Notes under the pieces: generated by a model
What the model was told of the DNA's origin: nothing
Databases searched by the model: none
Seen by the model: the letters and a program-made list of their open reading frames with translations, nothing else
Translations under genes and position numbers: made by a program
Shown here: positions 1-10,139 of the stretch, one piece after another
How the letters are laid out: every line of letters begins with the position of its first letter
Position numbering within the stretch: the stretch's first letter is position 1
DNA from: Euglena gracilis
Taxonomy: Eukaryota > Euglenida > Euglenophyceae > Euglenales
DNA length: 64,000 nucleotides
NCBI GenBank assembly: GCA_039621445.1
Contig: CP154954.1
Location: 38,711,816 to 38,775,815, forward strand
Direction: 5' to 3'

Positions 1-118
1 GCCATGGCTATACACATCGGCAAACACACGAGGGTACAGATTCTCCAGCTCCTTTGTCCCGGGGGGTTGGTGCTACGGGCAGCAAGGAGTGGATGATTTG
101 TTGTTGCCCCCTCCTCTC

Positions 119-205
119 CAGGGGTTTTCTTAAGCCGGAGGGGACCCTACCCCTGGGGGGGGGGCATCTTTTTTCCAGCCAGTGCCTCCCATCCGGGCTG
201 CGGAT
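119..205. repeat. Truncated end of a CAGGGG-family inverted-repeat element
   Basis: The stretch begins CAGGGGTTTTCTTAAGCCGG, nearly the same end as the intact element that starts at 206. Its matching right end is not found downstream. I infer an older copy that was interrupted by the insertion at 206 and then eroded. Confidence 0.55.
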
Positions 206-698
206 CAGGGGTTTTCTTAAGCCGGAGGGTACCCTACCCCCAGGGGGGGGGATCCAGCCAGCCAGCAGCTCAAATCCAGCCAGCAGCCCAAATTCGGGCT
301 GGGAGCCCCCCCGGGGGGGGGGGGGTCGAGTGAAATAAAGTCGGGTCCAGCCCGGCCGGAGGCCAGGCCAGCCGGCCGAAGGCCGGGCTAGCCGGCCACA
401 GGCCGTCCAGCAAACTGGGCTACCCAGCTCACCTATGCCTGCATTTTTTCCCCTCATCACAGCTTCCCAATCACAGCCCCCCAGCCTTGACCAAGCTCCA
501 TCCATCAAAATGTCGAAAATGGCAAAAATGTTTTAGAAAATTTTGTTTTTCATTGACCCAGCCCAGCCCAGCCCCCTCCAGCCCCGGACCCCCCCCCACG
601 GGGGGGCCCAGCCAGCAGCTCATTTCCAGACAGCCGCCGTTTTGCCAGCCCGAGGCTGGACCCCCCCCCCCCCCGGGGAGTCCTTAAGAAAACCCCTG
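206..698. mobile_element. hAT-like non-autonomous element, 493 bp, complete
   Basis: Terminal inverted repeats CAGGGGTTTTCTTAAG (206-221) and its exact complement (683-698) bound the element. The 8-bp sequence CTGCGGAT lies immediately outside both ends (198-205 and 699-706). A CAGGG terminus with an 8-bp target duplication is the hAT signature. The interior is GC-rich with long G and C runs and CCAGC-type short repeats, and it encodes no transposase. A second copy of the same family sits at 35205-35693. Confidence 0.85.
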
Positions 699-1034
699 CT
701 GCGGATCCCCCCCAAGGGGCCAACTGATATAAAGTTTGGGCCAGCCTGTAACGCCGAACATCGCCAAAATTTTTGGAAAAAGGGACCAAAAATTCCCCCA
801 AAAATGGCATTATTTTTGGGGGGTCCTCACCTCCAAATCTTGCCTGAAAAATGCCAACCCAGCCTTTTAGATTTAGATTTGGGCTTTTGAGGGCATTTTT
901 TAGGTGCCTGTTGGGTCCAGCTCCCTGCCAGCCGCCCCCTCCCCCTGGACCCCCCACCCAACAGGGGGTCCAGCCAGTACCTTTTTCCCGCTGCCCGGCT
1001 CCTCTCTCCCTACCAGGGAGGTTTTTTTTGGTTT

Positions 1035-1625
1035 GGTTTGGTATGGCTCTCATACAAGGCGCAGTGCCGCGCTTCAGCGTGGGCATTGCCAAGCACCACG
1101 CCGCCCGTGGGCACACCAAGAGCCAGCGCCGCTCGTAGAACAACGGCAGGGACTGAAAAAGACAAGGAGGGGGTTCGAGGGGTTGCCGTTGAACATCGTA
1201 CGAGGCACTGAAGGGGGGGGCAAAGAGGCGATTGTCCAGGTGTCCACCTCATCCCAGAAATTTCTTGCCCGGTTTGCCGCGCCTTTCGACATGTTGCCCC
1301 CCTCCCGCCGCGAGGAGGCTGGGCACCGCTGGCTGGGGTCTCGGTGGGAGGGTCCCCCAGGGAGGGGTGACCCGCTTTGCGCCGTGGCGGGCAGGCCTGA
1401 GGCCGGGAGGCCTGGCTGCCGGTCCGCACCAACGAGATGCTGCGCCGCCGCCGCCACCTCGATGAGCAGGTGCGGTGCTTCCTGAAGGCATGCGCCGCGG
1501 AGGACGGCCAGGGCACCCGGCGGTGGCTCGGAGCCGCCCCGGTTTGTTCGCCTTTGGTGGTTGGGTCGCAGCCTCTTTTTGGTCGTTTTCCACGAGGAAA
1601 AATGCCATGCGGTTGTCTTGAGTGA
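1035..1625 (+). other. Possible GC3-rich coding exon fragments, unidentified
   Basis: Three plus-strand pieces look coding. About 1047-1137 reads to a TAG stop with mostly G/C third positions and a basic C-terminus (HTKSQRRS). About 1190-1370 reads through NIVRGTEGGG, then FDMLPPSRREEAGHRWLG. About 1410-1533 reads AWLPVRTNEMLRRRRHLDEQ and onward with nearly all third positions G or C, which is unlike the surrounding DNA. An upstream TGA in the last frame means it would need a splice acceptor (AG before 1410). I recognise no family. The minus strand from 1140 to 1040 is also open with protein-like composition, so even the strand is uncertain. Confidence 0.28.
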
Positions 1626-1876
1626 AAGGGTCCTGCAGCAGGTTTTTTGCTTTCTTCTGAGTGCTTTTCTGTTTTTTTTATTTCAAGTTTCATTCAAGTG
1701 AAAGAGTTTCCTGCTGTTCTTTGCAGATTTTTTTGTTCTTTTGCAGTCCGGACAGAGGATACAGAAATTATGGGAAAACGTCTTGATTTTCCTATAGCTT
1801 CTTTTTCTCGTTGTCTTTGTCCGACATCTTTTTCCTTTGCCTTTTGGGAGGCAATCGAGGGGGCTTGTCAAATTTC

Positions 1877-1923
1877 ACACACACACACATACACACACAC
1901 ACATACACACACATACACATACA
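1877..1923. repeat. (CA)n microsatellite with TA interruptions
   Basis: CACACACA tracts are broken by regular TACA steps. It is a simple repeat with no coding meaning. Confidence 0.9.
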
Positions 1924-2359
1924 ACAAGACAGGGTTGAAATATGGTCTATTTTGAGGATTTATTCTGGAATGAATAGTGGAGAATCACCAACCAGAAGGT
2001 TACGTTAAGTCAAAATTTTCCCATATTTTTCCCCGTCATTTTTGCCCTTAATTATTTTTGCCCTGTAATTGTGTTCGTTTTCCCCTCCTTACGGCGCTGG
2101 GGTATGCCATCAGCGATTGGGCTTTCCTGCATCGTGGCGAGAATGAACCGAAATTCTGTTTGAATTTTCCAAGGAAAGTTATGGCAAAAATTTTGGGAAA
2201 GCTATGGCAAGGAAATCAAGCAACAGGCCATGAATTTTTGTAATTCCAAATTTCTGGGTAATAAATTATATTTGCGTTTTAATGACCTTGAGTGAGAAAG
2301 GATCACAGCAGCTCTTAACCACTGGGCGGTAACCACCTGGGGGGGGGATGACCACCCCA

Positions 2360-2545
2360 AATTTAAGCAACCAGTTGCTTATGTTTGGGGTTCCAAAATC
2401 GGCTCCAGGGGTTGCTTATATTTTGGGGTTGCTTACATTTGGAATCATTTGGAATTCGCGGAGTTATGTTGTTTTTATGCCGCTTTCATGAAAATTCTTT
2501 CATATTGTCTAGTTAGGGGTTGCTTGTATTTGGGGGTGCTCATAT
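2360..2545. repeat. Short dispersed motif block (GGTTGCTTATATTTGGGG)
   Basis: The motif GGTTGCTTA(T/C)(A/G)TTTGG(G) recurs four times with varying spacing, and an inverted partner (AAGCAACCAGTTGCTT) lies near 2370. It lies just before the TA-flanked element at 2585. Function unknown. Confidence 0.5.
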
Positions 2546-2584
2546 TTGGCTGTCGGCCGAAAATAGGCCAACATTCTTTATGTA

Positions 2585-3143
2585 CCTCCCCCCCTCCCTT
2601 GTCCAACGACCGGCCTTGTGCAACGACCACCCCCCGGTCAGTAGCGATCTTTTTCCAGGTGACCTTTTTTTCCCAGACGTTCGCGTTTGTAATTTTCACA
2701 AATTTCCACCAGTATCCCATCTGTAGTTGATTTCCATTCTTTTTTTGCCTGGTTTCCTGCAAATCATCACCTTTTGGCCTTTTTTGGCCATGTTTTTGGC
2801 CATTTTCGACCACTTTTGGACACTTTTGGCCACTCTGGGCTGCATTTGGCAATTTAAACCACTTTTGGCTGCTTTGAATGCATTTTTGCTTCATTTATGC
2901 CAATTTTTGGCTGCTTCTGGCTATTTTTGCACATTTGTGGCCATTTAAAGCCACTTCTGACAGCTTTTATCCGCTTTTTGCCCCCTTTTGACCAATTTTG
3001 GCCATTTTGTTCACCTTTTGTTCACCTTTTGTTCACCTTGGGACGAAGCGGGAGAAAAAATTTTGACCCTGGTCTTGTCTAACGACCCCCCCCCCCCCGG
3101 TCAGTCGATATTTAGTGGTCGTTGGACAAGGGGGGGGGGGAGG
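2585..3143. mobile_element. TA-flanked inverted-repeat element (Tc1/mariner-like MITE), 559 bp
   Basis: TA lies at 2583-2584 and 3144-3145. The left end is CCTCCCCCCCTCCCTTGTCC followed by AACGACC. The right end carries GGTCGTTGGACAAGG, then a G-run and AGG. The middle (about 2755-3035) has T-tracts separated by GGCCAC-like spacers at about 10 bp. The same terminal motif (TTGTCCAACGACC or TATGTCCAACGACC) bounds the elements at 51095 and 62183. No transposase is encoded. Confidence 0.8.
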
Positions 3144-3145
3144 TA

Positions 3146-4899
3146 CACATTGGGGGGGTTAGCAAAACAAAGGGGTTCTCATCTGCTTGAATGCAAGCTG
3201 ACGGGGGTTTCGACGGCATTTTTCCAGTTTTTTTTTTCCGTTGGACCTGTGTGGGGTGGGGTTGGGGGGACGCATGTCGTTTCGATAGGGATAAGGGTTC
3301 TGGTTGGGAAGAAAAGTTGGGATTCAAAATCTGGCGGAAATCCGGCCTAAATCCGGCCTTCTAGAATTCTAGAATTCAGGCCGAACAGCCCTGAATTCTG
3401 AAGTCCTGAACCTAACCCTGTTCCAGAAACCCCAACCCTGGCCCATTTTTGTTTCCAGTAGGCCCGAACCCCAACCCTGTATCGGGGAGAGCTTGCTACA
3501 CCGTCCGGGACATCTCTGGTGGGGAAGGCGAAAATGCAGGCAAATTGGAGGTCCAGTTTATCTTCTTGAACGTGGGGGGGTCCAAACCCCCCTGAGGCGT
3601 GGGGCAATCCCCCCCATCAATACACTAACCAGCCCTCTGGGGCCCAGTGGTCACGGTGTAAAGGCTGCCAAGATCCCAAAATGAATTCCCTTTTTAGGTG
3701 TGAAGCACCAATCCCCCTCCCCATTTTTCTCTCCTCGCCTGAGCTCCTCCAGGTTCATGCATATTCTCGAGGTGTCCAGGAAATGGTAACCGCAAGGGGA
3801 AATCGCAATAAATACCTTTTGTAACTCCACCTGAGGGGTATATTCCAATCGGCCCAGATTCATTTAATCATCATTTGTGTGGTGCTCTCCACAACCATCA
3901 ACAGTGCCCTGCTTTTGAATCTCGCGATATTCAAAATGAAGTTGAAATGGACTTCGATTTCAGTTCTGCTACGCCCCACACCACCCCGAATTTCATACAG
4001 AGGCCCAACACGTACCACCCAGACGAGTTGCTGGAATACACCCACCGATCTGCCATGGGCTGTGCTGTCTCTGGATTTGTGTGCTGTGGTCTGGTTGTGT
4101 TTCATTTAGCCTTCCCCCCTCCAATTTGAATGCACGTTCATAGGTGATTTGCACCTATGCACTTTGCATAGTTTTTTTTCCGAATGGCCACCGAAGTTGC
4201 AGGTGTGGTTGTATGGTGGTGCATCACCACCTTTGGTGGCCGGGGGTATGGTTTTATCTGGACCGCGCATTTGTGCAACAGGGGGGGGGGGTGTTTATTT
4301 TCCTTTTTCAGCTGTCGGTTCAATTGACCAAGAGAAACAGGGAAGACTTCCTCATTTCTCAGTGCAATGTTCTTAAATAAAAAGTGGAAAATGCACCGCA
4401 TCTGGGGGTTGGTCTGTGCGTGCCCCCCCCCCCCCCCGAACAGACCCCCTTAAGCGGATTTTTTGCCTTTGTGCCGAAAATGAATCGTTGTGCAATTGTT
4501 TTGGATATGTGCCTTTAGAAAACTCCTTCAAGGGAAGTGCCCCCCATGCCAGGGGGGCCAAAATGGACCCCTTGGGAAGGGGCTTTGGGATACCCTCCCT
4601 GAGGGGCAGTTGCCCCCTCCCAAACGTATGCTGTTGTTCAACTTGTTATTTGACAGTTTTCCCTGCCGCGCCAACATTGGGGCAGCGGTCAGTGGGAGAG
4701 TGTCGGAGGTTGTCATTTTCGAAGTCCCCCCCAAAGGATGAGCGCGGTCCGCCGCCCAGAACGTCAGAGAGCTCTTCCCCCCTCCTTCCGGCAGTCTCGG
4801 TACTCTCGTCACAGCGAAACCACCCGCACCAACGGGGACGCCCGACGCATTTTGACGCTTCTGGTTGTTAACCTCATGGTGCCCAAAGCCATTATTTTG
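3146..4899. other. No gene recognised
   Basis: Mixed-composition DNA with poly-G (about 4280-4290) and poly-C (about 4421-4437) runs and an inverted TTCTAGAATTCTAGAA near 3358-3373. The open frames are short and resemble no protein I know. Confidence 0.5.
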
Positions 4900-5738
4900 T
4901 TGGTGGTGGTGGAGGAGGAGGAGGTGGTGGTGGTGGTGGTGGTGGTGGTGGTGGTGGTGGTGGTGGTGGTGGTGGTGGTGGTGGGTGGTGGTGGTGGTGG
5001 TGGTGGTGTGTGGTAGGTGGTGGTGGTGGTGGTGGTGGTGGTGGTGGTGGGTGGTGGTGGTGGTGGTGGGTGGTGGTGGTGGTGGTGGTGGTGGGTGGTA
5101 GTTGGTGGTGGTGGTGGTGGTGGGGGTGGTGGTGGTGTTGTTGGTGGTGTTGGTGTGGTTGGTGGTGGTGGTGGTGGTCGTGGTGGTCGTGATGGTGGTG
5201 GTCGTGGTCGTGGTGGTCGTGGTCGTGGTGGTGGTGGTGGTGGTGGTGGTGGTGGTGGTGGTGGTGGTGGTGGTGGTGGTGGGCGTGGTGGTGGTGGTGG
5301 TGGTGGTGGCGGTGCTGGTGGCGGTGGTGGTGGTCGTGGTGGTGGTGGGAGTGGTGGTGGTGGATGGTGGTGGTGGTGTTGGTTGGTGGTGGGTGGTGGT
5401 GGTGGTGGTGGTGGTGGTGGTGTGGTGGTGGTGGTTGGTGGTGGTGGTGGTGGTTGAGTGGTGGTGGTGGATGGTGGTGGTGGTGGTGGTGGTGGTGGTG
5501 GTTGTGGGTGGTGGTGGTGGTGGTGGTGGTGGTGGTGGTGGTGGTGGTGGTGGTGGTGGTGGTGGTGGTGGTGGTGGTGGGGGTGGTGGTGGTGGTGGTG
5601 GTGGTGGTGGTGGTGGTGGTGGTGGTGGTGGTGGTGGTGGTGGTGGTGGTGGTGGTTGGTGGTGGTGGTGGTGGTGGTGGTTGTGGGGGGTGGTTGTTGG
5701 TGGTGGTGGTGGTGGTGGTGGTGGTGGTGGTGGTGGTG
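4900..5738. repeat. (GGT)n microsatellite, about 840 bp
   Basis: Nearly pure GGT trinucleotides, with GGTCGT variants between 5175 and 5230 and single-base slips. All frames are open on both strands only because the repeat lacks stops. The minus frame would read Pro/Thr/His homopolymers. It adjoins the G/T-only tract that follows. Confidence 0.95.
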
Positions 5739-6645
5739 TTTTTGGTTTTTTTGTGGGGTTTTTGGTTGTGGGGGGGCTTTTGTTTTTTTGTTTTGGTTTT
5801 TTTTGTGGCCTGTGGTGTGGTGATTTGGTCATTTGGGTTTAATTTGCCCTGGTTTTTGTCGTTTTGGGTTTGCTGAGGGGGGCCTTTGATTTTTGTTTTT
5901 TGTTGTCTGGGGGTTTCTTGTTTTTCTTGGGTTTTGTTGTTGTTTGTGGGGTGTTGTTGTTGCAGTTTTTGGTTGCTTTTTTGTGGGTTTGCCTTGATGA
6001 TGGTTTTTTGGGTTGGGTTTGATTTTTGTTGATTGGCTGTTTAGCTTGTTGGGTTTTGTTTTTTTGGGTTTTTGGGTTTGCTTGGCTTTTTGTGTTTGTG
6101 GTGTTGGTTTCTTTTTTTTTTGGTTGTTTGGTTGGGGGTTGGGGGTTTTGGTTGTGTGTGTGGGGGGGGGTTTTTGCTGTGTTGTTGTTTTCTGTGGGGT
6201 TGTGGTTTTGTTTTCTGGTGTTTTGTGTTTTGTTTTGGGGTTTCTCTGTTTTTTTGGGGGTTGTTTTTTTGTGTTTTTTGTTTGTTTTTGATTTGGTTGA
6301 TGGTCTGGGTGTTTGGTTTGGGGCGGCTGACGGTTGTTTTTGGCTGTGTTTTTGGTTTGTTCTTTTTTTCTCCTTTTGTCTGGTCTCTTTTTGGTCTTTT
6401 CTTGCTTTGTGCTGGTTTCATGTTGGTTTGCTGGCTGTTGTTTTCCTGGATTTTTCTGTCTCTTTGTCTGCTGGGTGGGTGTTTTTGTTTGTTGTATTTT
6501 TGGCTTTGTTGTTTTTTTTTGTTTTGCGTTTTTTTTTTCCTGGTTTTGCTGTTCGTTGTTGTGCTGTTTGTATTTGGGTTGATGCTGTTTCTTGTGTGAT
6601 CGTGAGTTTTTGGGTTTTTCTTTGTTTTGTGGGGTTTTACTTGTC
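5739..6645. repeat. G/T-only low-complexity tract
   Basis: About 900 bp is almost entirely G and T on the plus strand, without a fixed repeat unit. A minus-strand reading frame coming from the RNase H domain runs straight into it and becomes a Lys/Thr/Pro/Asn/Gln-rich string. I infer an expansion or a sequencing/assembly artefact that replaced the 3' part of the retrotransposon. Confidence 0.7.
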
Positions 6646-7667
6646 CCCTCTGAAAAATCAGAAGCACTTTGGTGAAAGATTGTCAAGTTTAGGGTATAAT
6701 CCCCTGGGTCCTTTTGCTCCCTGGTCAGGGAGTCTGCCAATTGCTCTTTTGTGGGGACCCAAACCACCTGCAAATTGATTTTCTTTTCCTGACAATGATA
6801 CAGCAGGGGTTTTAAGATGGAATTTAGGTAGGGCTTTCTGCCTCCCCATTTTGTTAAATAACTTACAGCCACCTGGCTGTCCACATGAAGCATTATTGTT
6901 TGCTTTGGTTTGGCCAGACTTTTTACTGTCTCCACTGCTGACATCAACTCTTTTTGGGTGATGTGAAGGATGTGCAGGTCCCTCCAAAAATCCTGCACTT
7001 TTTGGCCTGAATTTTTGTCCAGCCCCCCCCCACTGCCAGGTGCTGCTGTCTGAGAACAGTTCCTGAGAGGCCTGGGATTGAAATGCCCTGCCAACACCTG
7101 GCTGCAAAAACGTTTTTAACTCCACAATTTGATCTTTGACCACCTGGGGAATGGTCAGGGTGTGGTCCCAACCCCACTTTGTGTGTAAATCCACCATTTT
7201 GCAAAGTTGATCTGTCAGAATTCTGAGAAAAGGCATGGAAACTAAATAGCTTCTGACTTGCCCTACAATAGAGCTGAGTTTTCTGCAGCTCATCTTTTGT
7301 GCTCTCAGCACCTTTCCTAATTCCTTTCTTAGGCATTTTAATTTTTCCTGTGGAATTTCCAGCTGGCCTTTTTTCAAATTGATCCACTGGCCCAAATGCT
7401 TTATTTCTTGTGTTGGTTCCAGACATGATTTGGGGAGGTTTATTCTGAAACCTGCCAGTAAAAGATCTTTTTTTATTTCTGCCAAATGCTGGGCTGCTGT
7501 CTTTTTGCTGGGGGCTAACAGCAAAATGTCGTCTAGGTAGATGAAAACTACCTTTCCTTCCTTTCTCCATTTTCTCTCCCAAACTCTCATGAGAGTCATA
7601 AATTTTTGTGGCAGGCTGCTTATACCAAAGCATGCAGCTTGAAATTGCCACGTTTCCCCCCCCCCCC
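6640..7667 (-). pseudogene. Reverse transcriptase/RNase H continuation of copy 1, frame-broken
   Basis: After the C-run at 7656-7667 the RT continues in another frame, with AACFGISSLPQKF (the region before the active site) and the catalytic YLDD at 7528-7539, then the thumb-like HLGQWINLKKGQLEIP and SSIVGQVRSYL. RNase H starts with LFSDSSTWQWGG, then shifts frame again at a 9-C run (7023-7031). It goes on with ITQKELMSAVETV, HVDSQVAVSYLTKWGG and VWVPTKEQLADSLTR, so all four acidic positions expected of RNase H are visible. About 50 codons later the frame enters the G/T tract. Both breaks lie in homopolymers, so they may be sequencing errors; the missing 3' end is a real difference from copy 2. 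Confidence 0.72.
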
Positions 7668-9388
7668 ACCTGCATGCACAGATGTTTTTCCAGACTGCTG
7701 TGCAGTTTTAAGTGGAAATATGCATCTTTCAGGTCTATTTTTCCACAGAACCAACCCTTTCTGAGATATGGGAAGATGTTTCCCATGTGTTCCAATCTGA
7801 ACTTCTGGGGGGTGAAATGGAGATTTAACTGTCGACAATCTGAAATCAGTCTTTCCTTGGTCTTTTCCCGTTCCTTTTTGGAAATGATAAAATAAGGGAC
7901 AAAATGTTTTGCTTCCTCTGGGGGGATTTGCCTGGTTGCCCCTGCACATTCGTATTCTCTCAGAATGTTCTGGGCGGTCATTATTTCTTGGGGAGTTTTG
8001 AAGGGAATTTTTAAGGACATCTGAGGGGGAAGATCTGCCCTGACCCCTTCCCTTATCAGGTTTAATACCTCTGTGCTGGCCCCTGCCTTGACCCAATGGG
8101 GAATGCTGGCCTGCAGGGCCATGAATGGGGGCACCCCTGGGTGTAATTTGTCTGGGGATTCCACAGGCCCCATCACTGGGGTCCTTCCCCCTGGCTGCCC
8201 CATCACTGGGGTCATCTCTGGCTGCCCCATCACTGGGGTCACCTCTGGCCCTGCCATAGGGCTTCCCAAGGACAGGCTTTCCCCCTGTTTTTGAAAGATG
8301 GGGGAAGGTCTGTTTCTGCAGTGGGGAGGTACATATAAAGCTGGGGGGTGTGGGCTGATTATCTTCTGGGGGGGCCCTGGTGTAGCCAATCTTGGGCCTC
8401 CCCCCCAAGGGCTGTGGTCTTGAATGCATTGGCCTCCCATGGCCACCTGATTTTGATTGAAATGGCCTCCATTGGCCTTGATATTTGCCCCCTGGCCTCC
8501 ATTGGCCTCTTGGATATAATGGCCTCCATTGGCCTTCCCCTGAAAGGGGGGCTGCTTGCTTGAATGGGCAGCTCTTTGACTCTGAATAAAATGGCCTCCA
8601 TTGGCCTCTTGATTTTGAATACAGTGGCCTCCATTGGCCTTCTGTCCCCGATGGGGGGGCTGTTTGCTGCATTGATTGGCAGTCCCTGAAGGGTTTATGT
8701 TTAAGGCAGCTGTGGGGTAAGATGGACATACCTTTCCCCTGGGGCCTTTCAGCCTTTGCTTCTGGCTTCCATAGCCTTGCAGTTGGGCTCCATGCCCTTG
8801 ATAATGATGGCTGCCATAGCCTTGTTGAAAAGGGTCGCCATGCCCTTGATGTAATGCTTTCTTTGGAATGTTCCCCTTGAGAGGGGGTGGTGATGGGAAA
8901 CCGGGGGGGTAGTCTTCTCGACCTGTCTCCCCATTTCTTGCCCTCTGGGCTGTGGGCTGTTGTTGTCTTTGTCTCCTCGACTTTCTGGCCACCAATGTCC
9001 AGGGTCCATGGCCGTCGTTGAATGATTGGAATTGAAAATTTTTTGGGAAAATGGAAGATGTGGGGGTTGCGACGGCCACGGAGTGGTGTTGTGCTCCTGC
9101 CCCGTCGTCGTCTCCAGCTTCTGCTGCTCCTCCACTCTTCTCCACTTCCAGTTTCTTCCTTGAAACTCCTTGTGCTGCAGCTCGACAGCTTGGTTCCATG
9201 TTGGTTGCTCCGGCGCCTGCTGGAACTCCCTCTTCTCCAGCTTCTGCTGTCTTCCCTGGGGTTCTTTTTTGCTCCACTGGGCTGCTGGACGCCAGGTCTG
9301 GTGCATCTCTCATGGAAACAAAATTTTCCTTCCTCCGCTTTTCCGTGTCGTCTGAATTGCTCTTCCTTCTCAGTATTGATTGATCCAA
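7668..9388 (-). CDS. Gag-like plus N-terminal reverse transcriptase ORF of DIRS-like copy 1
   Basis: This frame starts MDQSILRRKSNSDD and stays open. The first ~480 residues look gag-like: a charged N-terminus, a Gln/Arg-rich patch (SRRQRQQQP), repeated ANGGH(C/F/Y)IQ units (residues about 250-340) and repeated TPVMGQP units (about 400-430). RT follows, with LISDCRQLN, then KIDLKDAYFHL, which supplies the first catalytic Asp. The correct frame is lost in a run of 12 C at 7656-7667; beyond it the same frame runs on to 6944 as nonsense. The role is retrotransposition: packaging plus DNA synthesis from RNA. Family-level assignment is good; the gag boundary is inferred. Confidence 0.72.
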
Positions 9389-9469
9389 TTGCTGAACGTT
9401 GCTGAACTCGTTGAGTTGAAATTTCTTTCTCCTTGAGGTCGAAGGGCAGAATTAGGAATCAGCCAACTC

Positions 9470-9590
9470 CGGCAACAAAAAGCAGTAAGAAGCACCCCCC
9501 GCGCACGCACAAACACACCACAACAGAACAGCCGGCAAGGAAAGCAGGACCTCACCATCTCGCAGTGCGGAGCCCGAGTGGTCAAATTTT
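9470..9590. repeat. Terminal repeat of DIRS-like copy 1 (upstream end)
   Basis: Contains CGCAGTGCGGAGCCCGAGTG and GAACAGCCGGCAA, shared with 14511-14606. A preceding stretch (9411-9479) is directly repeated at 9659-9731. DIRS elements carry inverted, non-identical terminal repeats; this is the end upstream of the gag-like ORF. Confidence 0.65.
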
Positions 9591-9730
9591 TTCCAACACA
9601 TCTTTCATTGAAGTCCGTTGAACACGTGATTGATTTTTGTCTTCCGTATTGACCGCACTCGTAGAGTTGAAAGTCTTTCTCCTTGAGGTGGAAGGGCAGA
9701 ATTAGGAATCAGTCAACTCCGGCAACAAAA

Positions 9731-10106
9731 GAGTACTCCCGGGAAGCATGACCAGGGAGGAAGTGACCATGAGGGCGGAGCACAAGAGGGGGGTGAGATC
9801 CTGCTTTGTGTGCCGGCTGTTTTGTTGTTTGTGTTCTTTTTTGGCGGGGTGCTTCTTACTGCGACTTTGGTGCCGGAGTTGGCGATGATGTGCCTCCGAC
9901 ACCGACTTGGCGAAGGTGAACCGCAGGGGCCCCCCGGCCCGTGAGCAGGGGCGTTTCCCCCCCCCCCCCCCGGGGTTTGTTTTTTTTTTTGGGGGGGTTG
10001 GGGGGGCCTCACCCCCCTCTTGTGCTCCGCCCTCATGGTCACTTCCTCCCTGGTCATTCTTCCCGGGAGTACTCGACCATTCGGGCTTCGCACCTTCAGG
10101 GGGTGA
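9731..10106. repeat. Left terminal repeat and hairpin of DIRS-like copy 2
   Basis: 9731-9797 is the near-perfect inverted complement of 10008-10074, with about 210 bp between. From 9798 the sequence GATCCTGCTTTGTGTGCCGG matches the inward-reading complement of the right terminal repeat. 10075-10106 matches the complement of about 14475-14506. I infer the left inverted terminal repeat plus a rearranged internal complementary region. Confidence 0.6.
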
Positions 10107-10139
10107 GACTGTGTGTGTTCACGACCCCTTTTTCAAATT

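Larger units (their letters stand above)
707..2582. other. Mostly non-coding stretch with possible exon pieces
   Basis: No confident gene. It holds A/T-run and C/G-run sequence (707-1030), exon-like pieces (listed separately), a pyrimidine-rich stretch ending in an acceptor-like TTTTGCAG near 1745, a CA repeat, and a short repeat block near 2.4 kb. Confidence 0.5.
6640..9590 (-). mobile_element. DIRS-like retrotransposon, copy 1, 3' end missing
   Basis: In minus-strand order: a terminal repeat segment (9470-9590), a gag-like N-terminal region fused in frame to the start of reverse transcriptase, the rest of RT and then RNase H. The methyltransferase-like and tyrosine recombinase parts seen in copy 2 are absent. 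The element stops at the G/T tract near 6640. The RT and RNase H motifs closely resemble those of copy 2 but are clearly diverged, so this is a different subfamily and not a recent duplicate. Confidence 0.8.

Noticed and set aside
4528-5876. Long frames (up to 434 codons) of Pro/His/Thr, Val/Gly or Trp
   Set aside because: They are translations of the GGT microsatellite, open in several frames at once.
5829-6640. Lys/Pro/Asn/Gln-rich C-terminal extension of the RNase H protein
   Set aside because: It coincides exactly with the G/T-only tract and copy 2 has conserved domains at this position instead.
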